Below are positions 18,681-26,948 of a stretch of 64,000 nucleotides of DNA, in pieces. Under the pieces are notes generated by a model. It saw only the letters and a list, made by a program, of their open reading frames with translations, searched no databases and was not told where the DNA came from. Source of the DNA: MED-G105 sp050331095 (GTDB taxonomy: Bacteria; Pseudomonadota; Alphaproteobacteria; Caulobacterales; Parvularculaceae); NCBI GenBank assembly GCA_050331095.1, contig JBHJHE010000016.1, forward strand, positions 1-64,000, in the 5' to 3' direction. Numbering within the stretch: position 1 is the stretch's first letter; the number at the start of each line of letters is the position of its first letter. The translations under genes and the position numbers were made by a program.

Positions 18681-18913
18681 GACGCGGCGGCGTGCGGCCG
18701 CTGCGAGCCGCGGTGTTAGCGAGCCCCTCCGCGGCTGGCAAGAACGGGCCGCTGGCGAGAACGGGCCGCGACCCATCGATTCTGCTTGACTGGCCATGGG
18801 CGGCCGCTTATCCGCTGCGGTTCGAAATCGGCGCGGATGAACGCCGAACCGAAAAAGAACCCCGCAAGACCAGCGCGCCTTTATGGTTCGCCCGGCGACA
18901 AGGAGTTGAGGCC

Positions 18914-19594
18914 ATGTACGCGGTCGTGAAAACCGGCGGCAAGCAGTATCGCGTCGCGAAAGACGATGTGATCACCATCGAAAAACTGGACGGCGGCCCC
19001 GGCGACGTCATCGCGCTCGACGACGTTTTGATGATCGGCGACGGCGACGCCGTGAAAATCGGCGAGCCGCGCGTCGCCGGCGCGTGCGTCGCCGGCGAGA
19101 TCGTCGAACAGAAGCGCGCCAAAAAGATCGTCATCTTCAAAAAGCGCCGGCGCCAGAATTACCGTCGCAAGAAGGGCCACCGCCAGCACCAGACCGTTTT
19201 ACGGGTGACGGACATCCTCACCGACGGCGCGCGGCCGGCGGCGCGCGCGGCGACGCCGGCGAAAGCCGCGCCGGCCGCCGAGGCCGCCCCCGCGGCGGAG
19301 AAGGCGCCAACGAAGGCTGCGCCGAAGCCCGCTGGCGCCGGCGTCGACGCTCTGACGAAACTCTCCGGCGTCGGACCGGCCATCGCCAAAAAACTGGCGG
19401 ATGCCGGCGTGACGTCGTTCGCGCAAATCGCGGCCTGGACGGCGGACGACATCGCCCTTTTCGACGAGAAACTGTCGTTCAAGGGCCGCATCGAACGGGA
19501 AAACTGGATCGATCAGGCGAAAGCGCTGGCGAACGGCGACGAACCGACGCCTGCGGACGATCCGAAGTCGGAGGACGATAAGAATGGCGCATAA
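18914..19594 (+). CDS. rplU: 50S ribosomal protein L21 with C-terminal helix-hairpin-helix domain
   Basis: 226 residues. L21 proper occupies 1-104 (MYAVVKTGGKQYRVAKDDVI ... GHRQHQTVLRVTDI). An Ala/Pro-rich linker follows, then a helix-hairpin-helix-like domain (about 146-205; LTKLSGVGPAIAKKLADAG, WTADDIALFDEKL) that is common on alphaproteobacterial L21. The ATG at 18914 follows AAGGAGTTGAGG. Its 3' end overlaps rpmA by 11 bp. L21 binds 23S rRNA near L20. Confidence 0.95.
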   Translation: MYAVVKTGGKQYRVAKDDVITIEKLDGGPGDVIALDDVLMIGDGDAVKIGEPRVAGACVAGEIVEQKRAKKIVIFKKRRRQNYRRKKGHRQHQTVLRVTDILTDGARPAARAATPAKAAPAAEAAPAAEKAPTKAAPKPAGAGVDALTKLSGVGPAIAKKLADAGVTSFAQIAAWTADDIALFDEKLSFKGRIERENWIDQAKALANGDEPTPADDPKSEDDKNGA

Positions 19595-19862
19595 AAAGGC
19601 AGGCGGCTCGTCGCGGAACGGGCGCGATTCGGCAGGCCGGCGCCTCGGCGTCAAAAAATTCGGCGGCGAGCGCGTGATCCCGGGCAACATCATCGTTCGC
19701 CAGCGGGGCACGAAGTTTCACCCCGGCGACAATGTGGGAATGGGCAAAGATCACACGCTCTTCGCCCTCGTCGACGGCACGGTGACATTCCGCACGAAAT
19801 CGGGCGGGCGCAACTACGTCTCGATCGCGCCGGCGTCTAACGACACGCCGGCCGAAGCCTGA
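19584..19862 (+). CDS. rpmA: 50S ribosomal protein L27
   Basis: 92 residues, starting MAHKKAGGSSRNGRDSAGRR and continuing GVKKFGGERVIPGNIIVRQR, the family signature. The N-terminus reaches the peptidyl-transferase centre. It overlaps the end of rplU, so the two are co-translated, and follows it in the usual order. obgE, which often comes next, is absent, and accA lies convergent here instead. Confidence 0.97.
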   Translation: MAHKKAGGSSRNGRDSAGRRLGVKKFGGERVIPGNIIVRQRGTKFHPGDNVGMGKDHTLFALVDGTVTFRTKSGGRNYVSIAPASNDTPAEA

Positions 19863-19875
19863 CGCCCTTTCGTCC

Positions 19876-20859
19876 TTAAGCGTCCAGTTTCGCGCGGCTG
19901 ATCGCGAGGAACTTGTCGCGGCGGTCGCGCTTCAGCGCCGCGGCGTCGAGACCCTTTAGCTCGTCGAGCGCCGCTTCGATCGCGTCGCCGAGCCGCTCGA
20001 CGGCATGGGCCGGGTCGCGGTGCGCGCCGCCCACGGGTTCGGGCACGATGGCGTCGATGACGCCGAGCTCCTTCAAATCGTCGGCGGCGACCTTCATCGC
20101 TTCGGCCGCGTCCGGCGCTTTGGATTCGCCTTTGCCGGCGGCGTCTTTCCACAGGATCGACGCGCAGCCCTCCGGCGAGATCACCGAATAAACCGAGTGC
20201 TCAAGCATGAGGACGCGGTTCGCCGCGGCGAGAGCGACGGCGCCCCCGGAGCCGCCCTCGCCGACGATCGTCGCGACGACGGGAACCCCAAGAGCGAGGC
20301 ATTTCTCCGTACACGCCGCGATCGCCTCGGCCTGGCCGCGCTCCTCCGCGCCGCGTCCGGGATAGGCGCCCGGCGTGTCGACGAGCGTCAGGACCGGAAG
20401 GTCGAAACGCTCGGCGAGGTCCATTAGGCGCATCGCCTTGCGATAGCCCTCCGGCGAGGCCATGCCGAAATTGTGGGCGACCCGCGCGGCGGTGTCGTGG
20501 CCTTTTTCGTGTCCGATGACCATCACCGACCGGCCGCGGAACCGCGCCGGACCGCCAATGATGGCGCGGTCCTCGCCGAAAGCGCGGTCGCCGGCGAGGG
20601 GCGTGAAGTCCTCGACGAGAAGCGCGGCGTAATCCTTGAAGTGCGGCCGCGCGGCGTGGCGGGCGACCTGGGTCTTCTGCCAGCGGTTGAGCTTGGCGTA
20701 GGTGTCGCGGAGGAGCTGGTCGGCCTTGCCCTGGAGGCGCGTCACTTCTTCGTCGACGTCGACGCCCTCCGCGTCGGCGCCGGCGTTCAGGGCGCGCAGA
20801 TCCTCGATGCGGCTTTCAAGCTCCGCGATCGGTTTTTCGAAATCGAGATAGGTGCGCAT
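19876..20859 (-). CDS. accA: Acetyl-CoA carboxylase carboxyltransferase subunit alpha
   Basis: 327 residues. AccA pairs with AccD to move carboxyl groups from biotin to acetyl-CoA, the first step of fatty acid synthesis. The protein starts MRTYLDFEKPIAELESRIED. The carboxyltransferase core has GHEKGHDT, GMASPEGYRKAMRLMDLAER and LVDTPGAYPGRGAEERGQAE. The ATG at 20859 was chosen because GAGGATCG lies at the right distance and the family N-terminus begins there. An in-frame ATG at 20916 would add 19 non-conserved residues. Convergent with rpmA. Confidence 0.96.
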   Translation of the reverse strand: MRTYLDFEKPIAELESRIEDLRALNAGADAEGVDVDEEVTRLQGKADQLLRDTYAKLNRWQKTQVARHAARPHFKDYAALLVEDFTPLAGDRAFGEDRAIIGGPARFRGRSVMVIGHEKGHDTAARVAHNFGMASPEGYRKAMRLMDLAERFDLPVLTLVDTPGAYPGRGAEERGQAEAIAACTEKCLALGVPVVATIVGEGGSGGAVALAAANRVLMLEHSVYSVISPEGCASILWKDAAGKGESKAPDAAEAMKVAADDLKELGVIDAIVPEPVGGAHRDPAHAVERLGDAIEAALDELKGLDAAALKRDRRDKFLAISRAKLDA

Positions 20860-20958
20860 GGGCGATCCTCGTCTGCGGCGATTTTCGGAGATAGAGCGCC
20901 CCGGGCCGCGCATCAACGACGGGCGTGCGCCCTTTCCGCTTACCCCGTCTCTTTCCGC

Positions 20959-21879
20959 CTACTCGTTTTCCGGGCCGGCGGGGGCCAGAGCCAGGGGGGG
21001 GGCGCTGAAAACGAGCGCGCGTAACCGGTCCGTCGCCACATGGGTGTAGATTTGCGTCGTCGAGACGTCCGCGTGGCCCAGCATCTCCTGAACGCTGCGC
21101 AGATCGGCGCCGCCGGCGACGAGGTGGGTCGCGAAGGCGTGGCGCAAGACGTGGGGCGAGACCCGCGCCGCGTCGACGCCGCCGGCGCGCGCGGCGTCCT
21201 TCAGGAGCTGCGAAAAGCGCGACGGCGTCAGGCGGCCGGTCTTGCCCCGCGACGGAAACGCAAAGGCAGACGCCGCGCCGTCGGGCAGGAAGGCGTCGCG
21301 GACCTTCAGATAGGCGTCGCGGGCCGCGACGGCGGCGGCGCCAAGCGGCGCGACGCGTTCGCGTCCGCCCTTGCCGCGCACAAGGAGGCGCGGACGCGGC
21401 GACGCCACGGCCTCCGTCACCGCGGCGAGGCTGACCGCGGTCGCCTCCGAGACGCGCAAGCCCGCCCCGTACGTCGTCTCGATCAGCGCCTTCAGGCGAA
21501 GACCCCGCGGGCTCGCGTCGCCGTCCACGGCGGAGAGGATCGCGCGCACCTGGTCGACGCTGAGGGTTTTCGGCAAGGCCCGCGGCGCGCGGGGCCGCGA
21601 GAGCCGCGCCGCCGGATCGTCGCCGCGCCGGCCCTCGGCGTAGGCGAAGGCGTAAAACTGTTTGAGGGCGGACGTCTTCAGGGCGGCGGTCGAGGGCGAA
21701 AGCCCTTCGGCCGCGAGCCGGCCGAGCCAGGCGGAAAGATCGTCCGCGCCCGCCGTTGCGAGGCTCTCGCCGCGGCGCGCGGCGAAGGCGATGAACGCAT
21801 CGAGCGCGCGGGCGTAGTTGCGCAAGGTGCTTTGCGCCGCCGCCCGCTCGACGGCGAGATGCTCCAGAAAGTCGCGCAC
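20959..21879 (-). CDS. xerD: Tyrosine recombinase XerD
   Basis: 306 residues from a GTG start. The N-terminal SAM-like core-binding domain (MRDFLEHLAVERAAAQSTLR) is followed by the catalytic domain with Arg in GAGLRVSEA, HVLRHAFATHL, LGHADVSTTQ and the nucleophile Tyr in IYTHV. XerC/XerD resolve chromosome dimers at dif. An extension back to 21930 is possible: codons reading SPRAEPQDAATADAALV precede the GTG and begin with a CTG overlapping the upstream stop (CTGA). Assignment to XerD rather than XerC is by overall resemblance. Confidence 0.9.
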   Translation of the reverse strand: MRDFLEHLAVERAAAQSTLRNYARALDAFIAFAARRGESLATAGADDLSAWLGRLAAEGLSPSTAALKTSALKQFYAFAYAEGRRGDDPAARLSRPRAPRALPKTLSVDQVRAILSAVDGDASPRGLRLKALIETTYGAGLRVSEATAVSLAAVTEAVASPRPRLLVRGKGGRERVAPLGAAAVAARDAYLKVRDAFLPDGAASAFAFPSRGKTGRLTPSRFSQLLKDAARAGGVDAARVSPHVLRHAFATHLVAGGADLRSVQEMLGHADVSTTQIYTHVATDRLRALVFSAPPLALAPAGPENE

Positions 21880-21926
21880 AAGCGCAGCGTCGGCCGTGGC
21901 CGCGTCTTGCGGCTCTGCGCGCGGGC

Positions 21927-23612
21927 TCAGGTTTTTTTCTTCGGTTTCAGCCGCGGCGCGAAGCCGCGCTCGCCGCCGCCGACGGACGCCGCCGTCGTCT
22001 CCGGAAAAGTCGCCCGCCAGGCCCGCTCGAAAGCGAGGCCGCGGGCGACGTCGGCGCGGCCCGCCGCGTCAAGGGCGCGCCCGGCGACGACGCGCGCCGC
22101 CGGATCGTCAGCATAGGCGCCGTCGCTCAAGACCAGCGCCGCGAGCCCCGCCTGCCCCGGCGAGCCGCCAAGGGCGCCGGCGAAGGCGGCGTCGACGGTG
22201 GCCGCGAAGTCCTGGCGATCGTCCGCTCCCACATTGATCGCGGCAGCGTCGACGAGGGCGGTTGGATCGATCGACACGTTGGCGGCCGCCGAGACGTCGG
22301 CGCCGCTTTTCGGATCGATCATGGCGAGGAGGTTCGTCAGTTCGATGAACCGCAATTGCTGGCCTTCGTCGAGCCCCGAAAGCCCACGGCCCAGCATCGC
22401 CATCAGCCAGGTCGCCGCGCCGGCCCCGTCGCCGACGGCCATGCGCGCTTCGGCGAAGGCGCCCGCCGCGTCGGTGGAGACGAGCACGCCTTCGAGGCTC
22501 GTCACGTCCGGCGCGTGGGCGAGCGCGGCGGCGTAACGGCGCTGAAAGCTCGGTGCCCGGAGAATCGTGGCTGCGATCGTCTCGGCGCGATCGCGGACGA
22601 ACTCCGGCGCGCTCAGGGTTTCGATGTGACGATAGAGAAGCGCATCGGCGACGACGTCGGCGGCGTTCGCCTCGGCGCGCGCCGGCGCGTCGGCGATCTC
22701 CTCGGTCTCCGCCGGCAGCGCGGCGTAGACGCCGCGCAGCGCCGCGCCGTCTATGACGCCCATGGCGGCGAGCCGCTGGCTCGCGGCGATGCGGAAGGCG
22801 GGGGCGAGATCGGCGTCGTCCGCTAGGGCGGCGAGGACCCCGGCGTCGGCGACGTCGAGCGTCCGGGGCCCGAGCGGCGCGCCGAGCTTGCGGGCGATGG
22901 CCAGGTGCAGCGCGTTCTCCGGCGTCGCGACGCCGTCGATCGGCGCGGGGATCGCCACGGCGGAGAGGAGCTCGTCGTCAAGATCCGAAAGCGCGCCTTG
23001 TTCGCGCAGGATGCCGAGCGTCAGGTCGGCGGCGTCGTAGCGCGCGTCGGCGGCGTCGCAGAAGACCCGCAACCGCGCCCAGAACGCCGCCTCGCCGCCT
23101 GAGCGCAGGCGCGCGCCGCGGCCGCACGCGGCGTCGACGTCGTCGGCGAGGAGGTCGGCGATGGCGAGGGAGCGCCCGACCCAGGGGTCGGCGTTCGAGG
23201 CGTTCGACAGGCTCGCGACCGTGCGCGCCTCGTCGACGAAGCCGGCGCGCGCGAGGGCGAGGAGCTTGCGGCCGCCGAGGCTCGAGGTCGCGCCGGCGGG
23301 GCTCTCGCCGGCCGTCAACAGGATGCGGCGCATGGTGCGCCCGACCGACGGCGAGACAGGCCGCGCCGGCAGCGCCTCCAGCAGGCGGCCGACGGCGTCG
23401 GCGTTCGCAGCCTCCCAGAGATTGCGTTCAAGCGCGCCCTGACCACGGTCGAGGAGCCCCGTGGCGAAGGGATCGTTCGACAGGGACGTGCGCTCGATCG
23501 GCGTCGGCGAGAAATCCTGCGCCGCCGCGCCGGAGGCGGCGAAGAGGAGCCCGCCGAGGGCGCAGCGAAGGCGTTTAGTCGTTGGGCGTCGCACGAACCG
23601 CCTCCTGCTCAA
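21927..23612 (-). CDS. Hypothetical exported helical protein
   Basis: 561 residues. A basic N-terminus and hydrophobic stretch ALGGLLFAASGAAAQ fit a signal peptide cut after Ala. The rest is Ala/Leu-rich, mostly helical, with repeated helical hairpins, suggesting a periplasmic alpha-solenoid. No catalytic motif is seen. Such proteins are often found between xerD and aroK in alphaproteobacteria, but no function is known to me. The start is uncertain: ATG 23612 or GTG 23594, both inside the end of the upstream 43-codon gene. Confidence 0.75.
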   Translation of the reverse strand: MSRRRFVRRPTTKRLRCALGGLLFAASGAAAQDFSPTPIERTSLSNDPFATGLLDRGQGALERNLWEAANADAVGRLLEALPARPVSPSVGRTMRRILLTAGESPAGATSSLGGRKLLALARAGFVDEARTVASLSNASNADPWVGRSLAIADLLADDVDAACGRGARLRSGGEAAFWARLRVFCDAADARYDAADLTLGILREQGALSDLDDELLSAVAIPAPIDGVATPENALHLAIARKLGAPLGPRTLDVADAGVLAALADDADLAPAFRIAASQRLAAMGVIDGAALRGVYAALPAETEEIADAPARAEANAADVVADALLYRHIETLSAPEFVRDRAETIAATILRAPSFQRRYAAALAHAPDVTSLEGVLVSTDAAGAFAEARMAVGDGAGAATWLMAMLGRGLSGLDEGQQLRFIELTNLLAMIDPKSGADVSAAANVSIDPTALVDAAAINVGADDRQDFAATVDAAFAGALGGSPGQAGLAALVLSDGAYADDPAARVVAGRALDAAGRADVARGLAFERAWRATFPETTAASVGGGERGFAPRLKPKKKT

Positions 23613-23706
23613 TCGTCCTCACCTCGGGTTCGAGACTGAGGCCAAAAACGTAAAGCCCGACGAGCGCGGCGACGATCAGCAACAAGACAATGCCCGCAAA
23701 GCGCAT
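23575..23706 (-). CDS. 43-residue single-pass membrane peptide
   Basis: Read directly as MRFAGIVLLLIVAALVGLYV then FGLSLEPEVRTIEQEAVRAT and PND. One membrane helix is followed by a short acidic periplasmic tail (LEPEVRTIEQE). Short proteins with this pattern lie in the same place, between aroK and the large exported protein, in many alphaproteobacteria. It overlaps the start of the 561-residue protein by up to 38 bp, suggesting coupled translation. Divergent from aroK. Function unknown. Confidence 0.6.
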   Translation of the reverse strand: MRFAGIVLLLIVAALVGLYVFGLSLEPEVRTIEQEAVRATPND

Positions 23707-23853
23707 GGCGGCGTCCCCCTTCCAGGGCCTGGCGGCGGACGCGGCGCGCCGGCCCGATAGTCGCGTTTAACGCATTTCGGCGTCAGCGCGAAGGCCGTCG
23801 CCAAGCCCGGGCGACGCTGGCGTCCGCGCCCGCGAGGCCCTATTTCCTGAACC

Positions 23854-24432
23854 ATGGGTAAGGCGCGCTTGGATTTGGTCGACAAAATCGGCCGGCGTCC
23901 CGTCGTATTGGTCGGCATGATGGGCGTCGGCAAAACAACCGTCGGGCGGCGCCTCGCGCCTCGTCTCGGGCTTGCGTTCAAGGACGCGGACGAGGAGATC
24001 GAAAAGGCGGCCGGCATGCCCGTGGCGGATCTCTTCGAGGCCCATGGAGAGGCGCAGTTCCGCCGCGGCGAGACGCAGGTGATCGAGCGCCTTCTTGGCG
24101 AGGGGCCGGCGGTGATCGCCACGGGCGGCGGAGCCATGGCGAACGCCGAGACGCGGACCTTGATCCGTGCACGGTCGTTCTCGATCTGGCTCCACGCCGG
24201 GCTCGACACGATCGTGCGCCGCGCGACGCGCCGCAACACGCGTCCTCTCCTGCGGAGCGGCGATCCGGCGGCGACGATCGCGAAACTTCTGAACGACCGG
24301 GCGCCGCACTATGCGACCGCCGACGTCGCGGTCGAGAGCCCCGAAGGGCCCCACGGACGCACCGTCGACGCGATTATCCGCGCCCTCGACGCGCGCGCGG
24401 CCGACCACGCCAACGGCGTCGACCGATCGTGA
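23854..24432 (+). CDS. aroK: Shikimate kinase
   Basis: 192 residues. It phosphorylates shikimate at the 3-hydroxyl in the aromatic amino-acid pathway. P-loop GMMGVGKTT (21-29), shikimate-binding DADEEIEK, FRRGE and GGGA, and the LID Arg in NTRPLL are present. GTGA overlap with aroB indicates coupled translation. The length is normal. Confidence 0.96.
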   Translation: MGKARLDLVDKIGRRPVVLVGMMGVGKTTVGRRLAPRLGLAFKDADEEIEKAAGMPVADLFEAHGEAQFRRGETQVIERLLGEGPAVIATGGGAMANAETRTLIRARSFSIWLHAGLDTIVRRATRRNTRPLLRSGDPAATIAKLLNDRAPHYATADVAVESPEGPHGRTVDAIIRALDARAADHANGVDRS

Positions 24433-25547
24433 GCGATCCGCGGCGCATCCCCGTGGCGCTGGGGGACCGATCCTACGACGCGCTCGTCGGCGCGGGACTT
24501 CTTGAGCGCGCCGGCGAGTTCCTGAAGCCGCTCGCGCCGCGGCCCTGGACCGTCGTCGTCAGCGACGCGAATGTCGCGGCGGCCCAAGGCGCACGGTTGC
24601 GCGCCGGCCTCTCCGCCGCGGGCTTCGACTTCGAGGAGGTGGCGATCGCCGCCGGCGAGCGGTCGAAATCCTTCGCGCAGCTCGAGCGGCTTATCGAACG
24701 CCTGCTCTCGCTCGAGGTGGAGCGGACCGACGTGATCGTCGCCTTCGGCGGCGGCGTCGTCGGCGACCTCGTTGGGCTCGCCGCCGGCCTCCTGCGGCGC
24801 GGCTGCCGCTTCGCCCAGGTCCCGACGAGCCTCCTCGCCCAGGTCGACAGCGCCGTCGGCGGCAAGACGGCGATCAACGCTGCGGCGGGCAAGAACCTCG
24901 TCGGCCTTTTCCACCAGCCGGCGCTCGTTCTCGCCGACGTCGCCGCGCTCGCGACGCTCCCGGCGCGCGAGATGCGCGCCGGCTACGCCGAGATCGTCAA
25001 GGTGGGGGCCATCGACCGGCCCGATTTCTTCGCCTGGCTGGAGCGCGAGGGTCCAAAAGCGCTGGCCGGCGACGGCGCGGCGCTCACCGAGGCGATCGCC
25101 GCCTCCATCGCCGCCAAAGCCGCGATCGTCGCCGCGGACGAACGCGAACGCGGGGCCCGGGCGCTCCTCAATCTCGGCCACACGTTCGGCCACGCGCTGG
25201 AGGCCGTCTACGACTATGACGGCCGGCTGACCCATGGCGAGGCGGTCGCCCTCGGCATGGGCCTCGCCTTCGACTACGCCGTCGAGCGCGGGGAGTGTCC
25301 CGCCGCCGACGCGGATCGGCTGAAAGCGCACCTGACTGCGGTCGGCCTGCCCTCGCGCCTGGCCGACGCGCCGCCCGACGACGGCCTGACCGCCGACCGG
25401 CTCGTCGCCCTGATGATGCAGGACAAGAAAGTCGCGCAAGGGCGCCTGACGCTGATCCTGCCGACCGCGATCGGCGCGGCGCGCATCGTCGCGGACGCCG
25501 ACCCGCAAGCCGTGCGCGATTTCCTCGCTGCGCGCATCGACGCATAA
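24429..25547 (+). CDS. aroB: 3-dehydroquinate synthase
   Basis: 372 residues from a GTG that overlaps the aroK stop. It converts DAHP to 3-dehydroquinate with NAD+ and a divalent metal. GGGVVGDLVGLAAGLLRRG (nucleotide and substrate loop), QVPTSLLAQVDSAVGGKTA, and the metal ligands in GYAEIVK, GHTFGHALE and HGEAVALGM are present. The aroK-aroB order is the usual one. Confidence 0.97.
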   Translation: MSDPRRIPVALGDRSYDALVGAGLLERAGEFLKPLAPRPWTVVVSDANVAAAQGARLRAGLSAAGFDFEEVAIAAGERSKSFAQLERLIERLLSLEVERTDVIVAFGGGVVGDLVGLAAGLLRRGCRFAQVPTSLLAQVDSAVGGKTAINAAAGKNLVGLFHQPALVLADVAALATLPAREMRAGYAEIVKVGAIDRPDFFAWLEREGPKALAGDGAALTEAIAASIAAKAAIVAADERERGARALLNLGHTFGHALEAVYDYDGRLTHGEAVALGMGLAFDYAVERGECPAADADRLKAHLTAVGLPSRLADAPPDDGLTADRLVALMMQDKKVAQGRLTLILPTAIGAARIVADADPQAVRDFLAARIDA

Positions 25548-25595
25548 GATCGGCGCACCCCCGACGAACGCCCGCCGCGGCGGCAACGGAGACCC

Positions 25596-26885
25596 ATGAC
25601 GGACGCGACCCCCAACCTTTGGTTCACCGGCGGCCTTTTCGCCGCGCTTCTTCTCTTGTCGGGCTTCTTCTCCGGCTCGGAGACGGCGCTCACCGCTACG
25701 TCGCGCGCGCGTATGCACAAGCTCGAGGCCGACGGGAACGCCCGCGCGCGGGCGGTGAACCGGCTCATCCGCGACCGGGAGAAGATGCTGGGGGCGATCC
25801 TCCTCGGGAACAATCTCGTCAACAACTCCGCGGCCGTGCTTTCCGGCGTCGTCCTCGGCGCGATGTTCGGCCAGGCGGGCGCAGCGCTCGCGACCCTCGT
25901 CGTCACGGCGCTGATCGTCATCTTCTCCGAGGTGACGCCGAAGACCCTCGCCATCGCCCGGCCCGACGCGTTCGCCATGGCGGTCGCGCCGATCATGCGG
26001 TGGATCGTCGTCCTGTTCGCGCCGGTCACGCTCATCGTGCAGATCGTCGTGCGCGCGGCGTTGCGGATCGTCGGCGTCGACGCGAGCCGCGAGGCGGCGC
26101 TCTTCAGCGCCGCCGACGAGCTGCGCGGCGCGAGCGATCTGCACCATGAGGAAGGGGGGCTCGACAAGGAAGCGCGGGACCTGTTTCGAGGGGCGCTCGA
26201 CCTCGACGACATCAAGGTCGAGGAGATCATGGTCCATCGCAAGTCGATCGAGATGTTCGACATCGAACGCGGCGCGGCGGAGCTGATCCCGGAAATCCTC
26301 AAGAGCGCCCACACCCGGATCCCGCTTTATCGCGGCGACAGCGACGACATCATCGGCGTCCTGCACTCGAAGGACCTGCTGCGCGCGATCTGGGAGGCGG
26401 GCTCGGATCCGGCGAAGATCGACCTCGAATCCCTGTCGCGCCCGCCCTACTTCGTGCCCGAGACGACGACCCTGCAGGAGCAGCTCGACGCCTTCAAAGG
26501 CAAGCAGGAGCACTTCGCCCTCGTCGTCGACGAGTACGGATCGATCATGGGCCTCGTGACCCTTGAGGACATTCTCGAAGAAATCGTCGGCGAGATCGAA
26601 GACGAGTACGACAGTCCCGTCCAGGGGGTGCGCCCGCAGCCCGACGGCTCGATCAACATCGACGGCGACGTGACGATCCGCGACGTCAATCGCGCCCTCG
26701 ACTGGAGCCTGCCCGACGAGGAGGCCGTGACGATCGCCGGCCTCGTGATCCACGAAGCCCAGTCGATCCCCGAAGTCGGACAGACCTTCTCCTTCCACGG
26801 GTATCGCTTCCGCATCGTTCGCCGCCGGCGCAATCAAATCACCGCGCTGAAGATCACGCCGCTTGAGACCGCGCCCGCCGCGTGA
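25596..26885 (+). CDS. CNNM/CorC-family ion transporter with CBS domains
   Basis: 429 residues. An N-terminal DUF21/CNNM membrane domain (about 10-190; GFFSGSETALTA, ILLGNNLVNNSAAV, PKTLA) is followed by two CBS domains (about 210-335; VHRKSIEMFD, RIPLYRGDSDDIIGVLHSKD, VDEYGSIMGLVTLEDILEEI) and a CorC_HlyC domain. Relatives carry out Mg2+ or Co2+ efflux or uptake and are sometimes called HlyC/CorC proteins. GGAG lies 5' of the ATG. It follows aroB by 48 bp. The substrate cannot be told from sequence. Confidence 0.9.
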   Translation: MTDATPNLWFTGGLFAALLLLSGFFSGSETALTATSRARMHKLEADGNARARAVNRLIRDREKMLGAILLGNNLVNNSAAVLSGVVLGAMFGQAGAALATLVVTALIVIFSEVTPKTLAIARPDAFAMAVAPIMRWIVVLFAPVTLIVQIVVRAALRIVGVDASREAALFSAADELRGASDLHHEEGGLDKEARDLFRGALDLDDIKVEEIMVHRKSIEMFDIERGAAELIPEILKSAHTRIPLYRGDSDDIIGVLHSKDLLRAIWEAGSDPAKIDLESLSRPPYFVPETTTLQEQLDAFKGKQEHFALVVDEYGSIMGLVTLEDILEEIVGEIEDEYDSPVQGVRPQPDGSINIDGDVTIRDVNRALDWSLPDEEAVTIAGLVIHEAQSIPEVGQTFSFHGYRFRIVRRRRNQITALKITPLETAPAA

Positions 26886-26948
26886 TCGAACGCGGGAAGC
26901 GAGCTCGCCAGGCCGGCCCGCGCAACGCCCGATGGAAAGCCCGATCCG

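Noticed and set aside
20893..20910. TAGAGCGCCCCGGGC before accA as a further copy of the palindromic repeat
   Set aside because: Similarity is limited to the first nine bases and the inner hairpin is absent, so it is probably chance.
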